63,074 bases of DNA from Mitosporidium daphniae (Eukaryota; Microsporidia), in the NCBI RefSeq assembly GCF_000760515.2, contig NW_013546634.1:1-63074 (forward strand), given 5' to 3'. Numbering within the stretch: position 1 is the first letter of the stretch; every line of letters begins with the position of its first letter. Below the pieces are notes generated by a model. That model was not told the DNA's origin and ran no database searches. It saw nothing but the letters and a program-made list of their open reading frames with translations. Below are positions 24,418 through 34,905 of the stretch, piece after piece. Made by a program: the position numbers and the translations under genes.

Positions 24418-25960
24418 ATGGAGCCTACAGATGCACATGCTGCGTTGCAGCCTGCAACTCACGACGCTTCGTCGCTGTGCATATTGGGGGAGGGCGGACC
24501 TGCCAACAACGCAGTGCAGTATATGGCCTTTTTAATTGGTAGGATTCGTCCAAGGCCCTCTACCTGTTCATCGGCCCGTGCCGGCCCGCTTGCACAGCAG
24601 TTTTTAGCAGGATGCCCCACATGTGGACGCCCTTTTTTCGACGACCGCGCATATTCGGCATCTACGTTTGAGAGGAACTACTTTGGCACGCTTTTGAGGC
24701 ATTTGATAGGCACTTATGCGTAGGAAGCTCTTGCGCGGCGGTGCTCGGGATTCTCCGTTGCGGATTAGCTTTGAAACCGAAGTCGGATTGTCAGATTCAT
24801 CCTTCAACCAGGGCTACTATGCTCGGTTTTTTAGGGAGGGCAAGCGACTGGGGCATGGACTTCGTGGCACCGTCTTCATTTGGTTAGTCGATAGCCCCTG
24901 CTTATTTCAGTCAGCACGTGCTGGACGATGTGGAGCTTGGCATGTACGCAGTGAAGAAGATCCCAATCGGTATTCGCTGTTGAGTAATCAAAGGGAACAA
25001 CCACCGCTGGCTCGTGGCTATGCTCAACGAGGTCAATGCGTTGGAAAGGCTTTGCCATCCAAACATTGTCTCGTACAAGCACACATGGATCGAATATCAT
25101 CAAGTCTCTGATTTTGGTATCGCAAAGGCCATTTGGCTAACCATGTAGGCCCTGAAGTCCCCTCGCTTTTCATGCTAATGGAGCTGGCAACGGGCGGATC
25201 CATCGAGGACTGGCTTGTCAAAGTGAACTCCAATCAAAATCGCGAGGCAAAGGGAAAAGAACCCGCTCCAAGGCTCGATTCGCGCTTTTTCGAAGTGGCC
25301 TCCAGAATCATGATCGAGTTTGCCACCGGACTCGTCTACGTGCATTCGTGTGGGATCGTTCATCACGATTTGAAGCCCTCAAACCTGTTGCTTCTTGATG
25401 GATCGTCATGGCTGCACCCCGGTCGGCTCGTTATTAGCGACTTTGGTGAATGCTGCAGCTCCTCCAATTTCGGGGCCGCCTCTGATGCGTTCAAGGAAGT
25501 CTCGCCAGAATATGCGGCGCCCGAGGTTATCGCCTCGTTTCCAATTGAGATCAACGCGTCGTCAAGCCGCGCCTATATGGAAGCTGGAGACATTTGGTCT
25601 GCTGGGGTCATCATTTTCGAGCTGGTCACGGGGCAGTCGTTTAACTTGGTCCAGTGGGCAAAACACCCTCGACCGCCAAATGCAATCTCGTCGATTTATT
25701 GGGGAGCCATTTCGCAGTGTCTCTCTCTCGATCCAATGGATCGGCCTTGTGCTACCGAATTGCTTGCCCAGCTTATCGCTGCTCGAGGCGATGGGGTGCT
25801 TTTGAGGAAAGGTTCGCCACCGCTGCCTATTAGAGGGCTCTTAGAATACAATAAGAAGCCCCTTCTTTCCAGTAGAGGCCTGTCTTTGGGTTTCTTTGGT
25901 GCACTGGCCCTGGGGTCCGCTGCAGTCGCTCTGGCTCTTGTGTACAACTACATGTTGTGA
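24418..25960 (+). CDS. IKS1: IKS1-like membrane-anchored protein kinase
   Basis: Four introns (49, 28, 24, 32 nt) give 469 residues. Near residue 56 an N-terminal CPTCGRPF pair of cysteines precedes a short motif region, as in fungal Iks1. The kinase domain (about 110-400) has the Gly loop GHGLRG, VAIK-type Lys in YAVKKIP, C-helix Glu in MLNEVNALERL, a catalytic loop HHDLKPSN (HRD changed to HHD, Asp kept), DFG in ISDFGE, and AAPEV. A hydrophobic C-terminal helix (LGFFGALALGSAAVALALVY) suggests a tail-anchored protein. Iks1 orthologues are putative Ser/Thr kinases of poorly known function. Start ATG 24418 (MEPTDAHAAL); residues before it lack an ATG. It converges on FNTB, 18 bp between stops. 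Confidence 0.85.
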
Positions 25961-25978
25961 ATGGGAAGCGTGCAAAAA

Positions 25979-27293
25979 TTACAACGACCTTTTTATTTGG
26001 AGGAACCAATTGCGCATTTGGGTAATCTTGGCGGCAGGTAAATTGAATGCAGCATCGATGGCCGTCTAAATAAAAAATGGCGACTTACCAATGGGTGTTT
26101 TTCCTCACCGTTCGGTGAGCCGCTTTGAAGCAGGGAAAGCGCAGCCAAGGAATAACATGTGTGGTACAGATCGGGAGCCCTATGACATCAGTGATGGGCG
26201 CTACTTTGGAGGCTTGTCCCTGATTCCTCCGCTCGAACATTGACAGGCCTTGAGGAGGTAATTCCTCAGTAACCCAACATCGATATACTCCTTTGTGGGG
26301 CGGTTTAGCAGTAAGGGAATGGCTCCAACCCAGAATGAATAACAAGCATCGACAAGCTTGCCAGTTCTCCCTTGCAAACCACCAAGAAGGGTAGATTGCA
26401 GACCACAAGTCCAGGCCAGTAAACGCGTCATTTTTGATTCGGGCAACAATGTGTCGATTGACGCGGATGACAGTGTCCATCTGTCTATGATTACAAGAGC
26501 AGCTAGTCCACAGTATGTATACCCGCCATGGGCTTCGGTATGGCTCCATGGTATGGCACCGAAACCACCTTCGTACGACTGGGCCGAAATTATGGACTGC
26601 TGGATCCTCTCAAGCGAACAGGGGTCGTGGAAAAATTCCTTTTCCAATCCAAGCAAATGGATGATTGCAATTGCCGCATACACCGAACGGAGATCAGACT
26701 CACCGCCATCAAGATGAACAGAAAATACTCCTTTTTCTGGTGAAAATAGCCGAGAAAGCCATGCAAGTAGATTCTGGGTGTTGATTTTGGACCAATCGTC
26801 TGGACCGCCTATCAGAGCAAGTGAGCACAGCGAAGCAAAGGTTGTTAGAATGTGTGAGGAGGAGCAAGAAGAGGAGCCTCCATATGCGCCCTCTTGCTCG
26901 ATATAATATTCGTTGTGTAGTTGAGACAAACACCTAAGCAATAAAAGAAACGGCAACTCCATACAATTTCTTCACATTATCAGGAATTGGCATCTTTAAA
27001 AGCGTTAAAATTGACAGCGACCAATATAGCAGCCACGGTCTGCTAGTGTCTAATGCAATCGAGGCGAAGGGCAGCGAGTTTTTGAAAAGATTCAAGGCAA
27101 AGTTGACATGCCCCTCAGAGTTCAATTTTCCCGGACACTTGGACAAAAGGAAGGGTTGAATTTCTCTAATTGACGAGTTCTATGTAAAAGGCTATAAAAA
27201 TACAAGGAGGTGGGTTGAATCCTGGTTTTGCTGCAAAAACTCGTCAAAAGAATCCTGGTCACTTTCTAAAATGCTAGCTTCATTTGCATCCAT
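25979..27293 (-). CDS. RAM1: Protein farnesyltransferase subunit beta
   Basis: Catalytic subunit that attaches farnesyl to the CAAX cysteine of Ras-like proteins. Four introns (24, 31, 25, 23 nt) give 403 residues. Landmarks: DTSRPWLLYW, EGAYGG, GGFGAIPWSHTEAHGGYTYCG, the zinc ligands Asp and Cys in KLVDACYSFW and His in DLYHTCY. Exon 1 starts at MDANEASILES (ATG 27291-27293), needed because the longer open frame has no ATG. With IDI1 and RCE1 in the same window it documents a working prenylation route. It is tail to tail with IKS1. Confidence 0.95.
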
Positions 27294-27370
27294 CTTGAAA
27301 AATTGTGTTTTAACCATAAAGTCGATATGAATGATATACAATGTATTAAGCTACTTTTGCATTTGCATGT

Positions 27371-27452
27371 GCTATCTTGGCCGAGTGGTCTAAGGCGTGT
27401 GACTTAAGATCTCATCTCTGTGGAGGCGTGAGTTCGAACCTCACAGATAGCA
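27371..27452 (+). tRNA. tRNA-Leu (anticodon TAA)
   Basis: 82-nt type II cloverleaf: acceptor GCTATCT/AGATAGC with discriminator A, D-arm GGCCGAGTGGTCTAAGGC, anticodon loop CTTAAGA (TAA), long variable arm CTCATCTCTGTGGAGG, T-arm GAGTTCGAACCTC. Discriminator A and the variable arm support leucine. No intron. Confidence 0.96.
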
Positions 27453-27549
27453 GTTTTTTACTTTTGAAGGCAACATGATACAAATTACACAGTGTCAATT
27501 TTAATAATTAGCCACAGGTGATGGGTGGTGATATCACTTCGGAGTTATC

Positions 27550-28292
27550 CTAAGTCGAGCCAATTTGGCTCATTTCACCTTGTCGCTGCTCTATTTGGAT
27601 ATCTACAATATTTGAAGAAGGATCCTGTGATTTCTGGAAATGCTGTGTAAGAACCGTAGGAGAGATACTAATAACCCCTGGCGGGTAGAACCCAGGTGGC
27701 GTTGGATAGAGTATCGGTCCTAAGGCGGGGTTATTACCCTGAAGCATTCCATTAAGTAAAATACCGTCAGGATTGTTAAACGTTCCTGGGGGGAAAAACC
27801 CAGTGGAAATCGGAACTTGGCTCTAATGAAAAAGTACAAAAAGATTACCAATATTCCCCCGGAGTAAATAGGATCTCCCAATACATGGGAACCCCGGGGT
27901 CCGGTCACATTCCCGGCCTGGATGCCTTTAGGGCCCTGAACTAGCTCAAATTCAACCTTTTATAAGAGAAACGCAAGTTACCAACTCATGCTCGGTAAGA
28001 CTTTTGAACCCAAGGCCCTCAGTTATTATTGCCGAATGGTGAACAAAAACTATGACGAATAAAACCACGAATCTCTACTTTCCGAAGGCACAATCTTATA
28101 ATACAAGGAAAGATCCTCGGTGGGAATAATGAATCCATATCCCTTTTGGGTATTAAAGAACTTTACAAAACCGGAAAACCGAGGAGTGGGCTGCGTTTTT
28201 TCTACATAGCATTGTTCAGATTTGCTAGACATTGCAGCGGATATGTTTTCGTCAATCGATGGATTAACAGAAGAAGAGCAAGAGGCGACCAT
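27550..28292 (-). CDS. Cold-shock domain RNA-binding protein
   Basis: Three introns (29, 25, 26 nt) give 220 residues. After a Ser-rich head, a cold-shock domain (about 38-115) shows GFVKFFNTQKGYGFI (RNP1 KGYGFI), an insert, then IFVHHSAI (RNP2) after splicing, and VEFELVQGPKGIQAGNVTGP, as in Y-box/LIN28-type proteins. Such proteins bind single-stranded RNA or DNA. The rest is Gly/Pro-rich with two related GFFPPG / GFYPPG motifs, a possible recent internal duplication. Intron 1 falls between RNP1 and RNP2. Start ATG 28290-28292. It is 97 bp from the tRNA-Leu. Confidence 0.85.
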
Positions 28293-28568
28293 TGAATGAT
28301 CAGGTAATTAAATGGGGAGAATTGTGATTAACAATAAATTTAAAGATTATCTACCGATTAGTAAACTTAATTTCTTGATACTGGAAGCTTCTCTATATAT
28401 GGCGTACGCATAGACAAAATGAGTCACTAAATCACCAAATAGGCTCCTATTGGAAGGAAACGGTCATATTGTCTGAAAGTTTATCAAAGAGGCCAAAATT
28501 TAAAATTTAGGCTGGGCGTGGCGTGGCGAATGTGTAAATGTAAGCTTGAAATTTTGAAGTTTACTTTA

Positions 28569-30194
28569 ATGCCCTCTTTTCCAGCATTTCCTTATTTCAG
28601 CAATTCATCGGCAGCACCGGCGTTTTTTGCGCCAGATGGCGTGCCTCCAAAGACCCATTTTGCACAGCAGCCCTCAAACATGGACGAACTTCATTCTGTG
28701 ATTATGCGGTTCCACCAATACCTGCGCTGCTACCGTGACGACAGGTACTGGCTGTGCCGTATTTAGTTCCCTTTTAGCGGGAGGACCATTTCTGAACAGT
28801 TTAAAAAGCTTCCATTGCGGGAAGAAGACCCAGAGTATTATGAAATCATCCGACATCCCATCTCGTTCCTGATGATCCGAAATCGGATCGACAAGCTGAA
28901 GTACACGTCACTCCATCAATGGCTTTCTGATGTGGAGCTGCTTTTGGCCAATGCTCGCGTGATTGCCTCAAAAAGACCCTCTGCCATAAATTCAGCTTTA
29001 ATGTTCAAGGACATCGATGCGCTACAAGTTAGCTACCCAATTTGCGTACCTGTTCAATAGAACCTGCTGGACGTCACCATTAAGCCACAATTATTGGGCC
29101 TCTCTGCTACTTCCGGCTCGCCTGCCCACAAAATCGACGTGGTCCAGCAAGCGCCATATCAATTTAATGTTATCGACGGGATGGGCCGGCTCCCCCTGGT
29201 AGGGCTCTGTGGATTTTAACTGTCAAGGTCCGTTTTGTACAGTCGCTAGAGATGCCAAATTCAAACACACAGCTGCATATTGGCGATTCGGTGTCCTTTC
29301 TTCTCCCATCATCTGATGGGTTTGGGGCCGGGCGGTTTGTCGGCTGGATTGTCAAGCTGTGGAAGTCATCGGCCGTTTCTGGATGTGTTGTTTCCATTCT
29401 GCTTCAGGTTTGGAAATGTGTTTTTAAGGTTAGACGGAGCAAGTTTCAATGGACGTCAGGCCACCTGCTTCTTCCGAAACGAAGGAACTTTTTGCGACAC
29501 CGATTTTAAAGCTGGTCCTTTTGTCTGCAATTATCCAGAAAGTTTCGATTTCGTTGTTTGGAGCACCGAACATTGTTCAGCAGGCAAATTCGTCCGGCAG
29601 CAATTTGTACCACTGCAGCTATTTATTTGACACCGGCTGCAACCGCGTATATCCTTGCAACTTTTCGGCAATGGCTCAACTGAAAGGTGCGACCGTGTTA
29701 TCCGAAAGGAGAGACGACACCTTTTCCATTCTTCCGTCCCTGCAGAACTCTCTTCAATCGAGGAAGCGTGTCGGGGAAAGTATCAAAGTTGGATGCACGT
29801 TTTCAACGGCCTGCTCGCGGTACGTTTGGCTTGCCCGTTTACTTTTTCCAGGACGTTTAATTTGCTTGAAGGATTGTGCAGACATGCTTCGGACCACATC
29901 ATCCAGCTGCCAGAGCTTTTATCTTCCGGCATGGCGACGCCAGCGAAATCGGCATTTAGGCAGATTTCAGAGCCGTTCCAAATGCATGTCAACACCCACT
30001 GCCAAGCTTTTGAAAGTGCACACGCGGTGATGCCGAATCTACCTGCGGAGCTGGCATCTTGTTTTTCCAGAGACAAGGCGGGAAACGTTGTTTGGTACCC
30101 CACACCGCCCATCAATCCTGTTCAAAAGGAGGCTCCTGTGCACTCTGCCGACTACATTTTGTGGAAAGAAAATTTGCAATCTGTTAGCCGATAG
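28569..30194 (+). CDS. Bromodomain-BAH protein (RSC1/2 or polybromo-like)
   Basis: Five introns (33, 33, 29, 26, 32 nt) give 490 residues from the ATG at 28569. A bromodomain (about 40-145) has FKKLPLREEDPEYYEIIRHPI and a C-terminal acetyl-lysine pocket region (LLLANARVIA; the usual Asn is within this segment). It is followed by a BAH domain (about 195-320): IGDSVSFL, GRFVGWIVKLW, RPPASSETKELF, as in the bromodomain-BAH part of fungal Rsc1/Rsc2 and animal polybromo. The predicted role is a chromatin-remodelling (RSC/PBAF) subunit reading acetylated histones. The C-terminal 150 residues are unassigned. The start is uncertain: 28680 (MDELHSVIMRF) is a second choice and an extra upstream exon is possible. 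Confidence 0.75.
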
Positions 30195-30267
30195 CAGCGG
30201 GTGGGGCTGGGATAAATTTCGATTTATTAAATTCTTGTAAAATATTCGCCTCACTTGAGAGGAGCTC

Positions 30268-31695
30268 TTAGCTGTTGTTGCTGAGATCATACAGGGTGCT
30301 CAGGGCGGACTCGATGTTTCTTACAGCATTGAAATCCATGCCCATGTGATGGATGTATTCGTCATCTATCTCCTGTGGCAGGCGAAGCTTTGTAACATCC
30401 TGCCTATCGAGGGAGTCTGGGTTTCTACCCTCAATAAGCGCCTTGTCAAAGGAGAACATCTTTTCAAAAAAATTGGCATCCCTGACTTGAAGGGCAGACT
30501 GGGGCGATCCAACTATTGCGTCGAGGATCGAGTATGCCAAAGCCACGGCTGACTTGTTTGCCGAAAATACGGCGCTCGAAATAAGAGTCCCATTTGACCC
30601 AAGCAGAAAAGTTGCTGAAAAGTTGAATTTTGAAACTTCATTTCTCTCTGAAGTAATTACGGTCCTCGAACTAGGCGCGTTGACATCAGACGCAACGCTG
30701 CCATTTTGAGAATTCAAATCGGGCCCAAAAGAAGTCGTCGCCGCGAATGGGCGAGAAGCCGGCCCGGATCGGGCCGAGGGTTCTTGATATCTATAGCAAA
30801 GCTGAAGAGGATCCAAAACGGAAGAAACCGGCGTGTTAAATGGGGCCAGTATATAATTTCGGTTGATGTTTGGGTTCGTTTCCGAATCGAAAGCATAGAA
30901 GAACGACTTGTTGTTTTTCAATTGAAACGAATACCAGACTTTGTCCACATAAGCATGATGCAGATAGAAAAGAGGGTCGTTTGGCGAATACATTGTCCGC
31001 ATATCACCGCCGATGTTTATATGCGGAGCTGCATGTGGAGTGGATTCAATGGCCTGTCTGAATGCATCGAAATCGTTTGATTGCGAAATAATCAATGCCA
31101 AAATAACGGGGGCAACAAATGAGGAAATCTTGGTCCCTCCGTTGAAAGAGCGCGCAAGACAGTGGGTTTGTGGAATGGACACATTCCAATTGGCATATGG
31201 CCCTGTACTAAGACATCCCCCGTTAGATGGATCCCCATTTCCTCCAAAATAGGCATCGCTGAAAACGATCGATTGCTCCGGCGCTTGAGAGTCAATGGAC
31301 CAATCCTACAATTAAAATTAAAATTAAACACAGCAAACCCAATATGGAATCGTTATAGTGGGGTCGATTTCTCGGAGAATATTCTCCACGTACCAGACAA
31401 AGTACCTATGCCACGGCAGAAATGCTGGCAATCTAACGGAAATCAGCACCACTTGTTACCCATGAGCAAACGGCACATTTGACAGGTGTAAATTGGTCAC
31501 CAAGTCCCATGTGGAGCGCATTTGGCCCGCCGTTCTTGTATTTAATGTCTTGATGGCAGCATGCAGCCGGCTTAATTCGTCAGGAGAAAGATCCCTAATT
31601 TCCTTTCTAACTCTAATTTCTGCACAGGCCTCAATCAAATTCAAGCAGAGAATCAAAGAAACTCCAAGCAAAACGGCCAAATAAACCTCTTTCAT
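30268..31695 (-). CDS. Secreted tyrosinase-family copper protein
   Basis: Two introns (27 and 33 nt) give 455 residues, beginning with a signal peptide (MKEVYLAVLLGVSLILCLNLIEACA). CuA site: His in FAHG, then FLPWHRYFVWYVE. CuB site: PHAAPHINIGGDM and NDPLFYLHHAYVDKVW with the paired histidines. IPYWDWS is the classic tyrosinase motif. Six copper histidines are plausible from these segments. Tyrosinases oxidise monophenols to quinones, for melanin or cross-linking of walls; here the protein is probably exported and could harden a spore or cyst wall. The ~150 C-terminal residues have no recognised domain. The second intron contains AATTTTAATTTTAATT repeats. Confidence 0.9.
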
Positions 31696-31873
31696 GGCGA
31701 AAAATTAATTCGGGCGCGCCATCATTGCATGAACAAAAACGGAAACCGGAATTGGAATTCTTAAATTTTACTCCGCAATTAAGCTCGCCGTGCAAGGAGA
31801 GGGGCGCACCAATCAAATGACAAGCCACCATTACATTCTTCTGGGGACGGCTTTACATTTAGATAGTTTACTC

Positions 31874-33098
31874 TCAAAAAATGGGCACATACTTGTTAAT
31901 GGTTGCCCTCTGCTTGTGCGCAATGCACTCGGCAATCCAGAGGATGTTTCTAATTTCCTGCTCCTTGAGCTTACAAAACGAGTAGAAATTTGCATAGTGG
32001 AACTGCCCAAAAAAGGAAAATCGATGCAATTCTACCTCCATGGCATAGAGAAGATCATCCATCGATGCGGAGGGACGATTCGCGTCCGATGTGCCTCCAA
32101 AATCGAACGAATTTGCCGATTTCAGCGAGTCTACCACTTTCCTGAACTCTGGAAATGCAGAAAGGGCGGACTGTATATCCGAAATTTCTTCTGCATTTGA
32201 GAGCTTTGCACTGACCTCAAAAGTTCCGAGCTGCCCAAGCCCCGGAAAAAGAGCCAGCTTTTCATCTGGAGACAGGCCGGTTTTGATAGAATTGACGGCA
32301 ATTTCTATCGTGGCTCGGTCAGACTCAAACTCCAGCAACTTTTTCATCTGCGCTCGAGTTACACTGTCCATTTCGGAGGCTTTTGAGCTGGAGTTGCCCC
32401 CCTAATATTTACCGCAATCACACCATACTGGAACGGGACCGACGGAAAACGAGTAAAAGTCTTCCAAATACGCCTTGTACAGAACGTTTCTGATTATTTG
32501 CAGGTCCTTATCGTTCAGGTCTTTTGCAGATACGCACAGTTCAAAGTATGGTGCTACGGGTTAGTGCAACCAAACGGATCCAACCTAACGGGGTGGCAAT
32601 AAGCACGGTCTGATACAGCTCGAACGGGTTGGTGCTTGTCGTTAATGCCTCAATGCCGTCAAACATACCAATTGGGTGGCATTTTGACAGCAGCTCGGAG
32701 ATGTCTCTTTCGTGCAGGGTGCCCGAAATTATAAGAATCACATTGTCGATCATGTAGCCATAGCTAAAGATAACAAGCGATGGCAAACCTAATGTAATCC
32801 AGAAGCTTGGAGAGACATCCTGACGAATTGAGTCGGATAAATTCAAACTGCTCGTAGTAGAAATCCAGACACCTTTGGTAGATGCCCGAAGTAGTAAGAG
32901 GCTGAGAATCCTGCTGGAAGTATGGAGCATAATCGGTGGCCAGCATTTGTATCCTAAGCTCTTATTATGAATTGAAGCATGCAAACCCTCCAAATTGCTG
33001 CATTGGATTAGCGACGAATACTGGCGCTTTGTAATTAGCCCCAACTTGTACCCGCGAATGATGCCATCGATAAATCCGCTATCAATATTGTAGGTAAG
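31874..33098 (-). CDS. VMA6: V-type ATPase V0 subunit d
   Basis: Membrane-sector subunit that links the proteolipid ring to the central rotor stalk. Four introns (26, 25, 31, 27 nt) give 371 residues. Signatures: [61 protein letters not shown], and the highly conserved end [23 protein letters not shown] with the terminal YVPIF. Start at 33098 (MLTYNIDSG), aligned with the family N-terminus, rather than the earlier ATG at 33176. The last intron has two in-frame donors; the 27-nt version is favoured by length. Subunit D is at 56.4 kb. Confidence 0.96.
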
Positions 33099-33197
33099 CA
33101 TTGAGCTAGCAAAGTTGGAAAAAATTAAATTTTTATTTGGCGAATATTTTTTATATGCCCGAGTGATCAGGTCCATCCAAGTGGTCTTGTGTGGCGG

Positions 33198-34892
33198 TCA
33201 TTTTCGATGCGCAACAGAGCTCGGCTTGAAGTGAGCAACGCTTGCCGTTTCGTCGACATCAATAGACTTTTTTCTTGGTTCCGGCCTGAGCTTTTCTTTG
33301 AGGATTGATATAAACAATGGTCTTTTCATAAACGGAACCCGGTCTTTTCCCAAGATGCGCTCGTACTCGTCCTACAATCAAAGAATGAGGATCATACCTT
33401 GTCCCAAAGATCCAAATATGCATATCCTTTGAACGACCCGTTTGGATTGCATACAAGCCTGAGATCCTTTATCGAGACAATGCCTAGCTCCTATTGTTGT
33501 AAATGGGCATGGTAGTACCGAATTCAAAAATGAAATGAGCTGGGGCTTTTCCATCGAAAATGGCAGATTGGATAGGAATGCAGTGTAAATGCCTTGCTTT
33601 CCATCGGGACTATGTTGAGTTTCAACGTCCATCAAAGCAGACGGCTCATGATCGCCACGGTGTTTCGGCAAAGTAGACTCGACATGATCTTTGTGGGTTT
33701 GTTCAGCGTCGTGGGTTTTTTGGTCGTCATGAGTTTCTTGATCGGCATTTTTCTCGTGTGAAGCGGGTCCCTTTTGATGATCCCGAAATTCCAGCAACGG
33801 GGGCCGTTTTCCCTCATCCTGATGGGCTGCTTTTTTAAACTTGTCTTGGTTTTCACGGTCTGATTTTCTCTTTTGCGATTTTCGCTCTTTCTGGCGATCT
33901 GCAAGAACCCTGCATCTGCAATCTATCAGCAGCTCCAAATCATCTCCAAACGTCCGCTCCCAGTTAACCCATTCCGATACCAGCTTCTCTTTATCGGCAG
34001 ATTCGACGTTCGAGATAGCCCTTTTGTAGAGCGATCTTATTTTTTGGTTGTTTGGATCGTAAACTCTAAAGTTGTGGTAAAGAAAACTCGAGTACCTCTC
34101 CATGCCAATGTAATCGAGCCATGTGGTGATGCTCTTTGATTCTCTTTTGCACCGCAGTATTGTATCTTCAAACAAAGTTCGTATGTGGGACACATCCACC
34201 ATACATGGTGCACCCTTTTGCGCCAAAAGCAGCCAGATCTTTCTTTTTTCAAGCTGATAAAATGATGGCGAATGCGCCGAAAACAGAGCGCTAGACCCGT
34301 ATGGAAAAGAAATGCCATCCGCTATCGGCTTACTATGAGGATCAGCACTTGGCATCCTAAACCGCTTCAGCTCAATCATTTTGTCGATGTATGAAATGGC
34401 AGTTTCGAGCGAAAAAACCTTTCGATTCGACATTCGTATCAGAAGATCCACAACGGCATCATACGTTGTTATCAGGGAAGAGATTAAATCAGGTGTCGAA
34501 TAGACATCTGACAGCTTGTCAATAACCTTTGTGATCATCGCAAGGTCAAATGTTAACTTTGATCGCAGCTCTATCAGCTCAATTTGCAGTATCCACAAAT
34601 ATACATTGGTTGGATGGAATTCCAAGGCACGATGGGAAATATCTTGCAAAGCCTCATATCCAGAGAACCCCTCTTTCAAGCAATACTGGTAATAGTCGAC
34701 CCAAACCAAGACATCTTCGCCAAGGTCGTTGGCCCTTTTTTCGTAGATCGATATGATCACTTCCCTTGGAGATTTTTTCTTTTTTTCATAAGATAAATAC
34801 CACGAATATACATCATTGAGCTCCTCAGAGAGCTCTGCATCGCAAAGCGTATCCTTTGCCTTTACAATTCTGGCCTCAAACGCGTTGGCCAT
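33198..34892 (-). CDS. SART3/PRP24-like U6 snRNP recycling factor
   Basis: Two introns (28 and 26 nt) give 546 residues. About 330 N-terminal residues are HAT repeats (WYLSYEKKK, WVDYYQYCLKEG, WLDYIGME, WVNWERTFGDDLE), followed by a charged linker (KSQKRKSDRENQDK and repeated HDDQKTHD) and one RRM (AFLSNLPFSMEK ... GYAYLDLWDKDEYE). The basic C-terminus ends FKPSSVAHRK, like an LSm-contact tail. This order is that of SART3/Prp24, which anneals U4 and U6 snRNAs after splicing. Most family members have two or more RRMs; only one is visible here. PRP39 or another HAT protein is the alternative for the N-terminal part. Confidence 0.75.
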
Positions 34893-34905
34893 TAAAATTT
34901 AAAAT

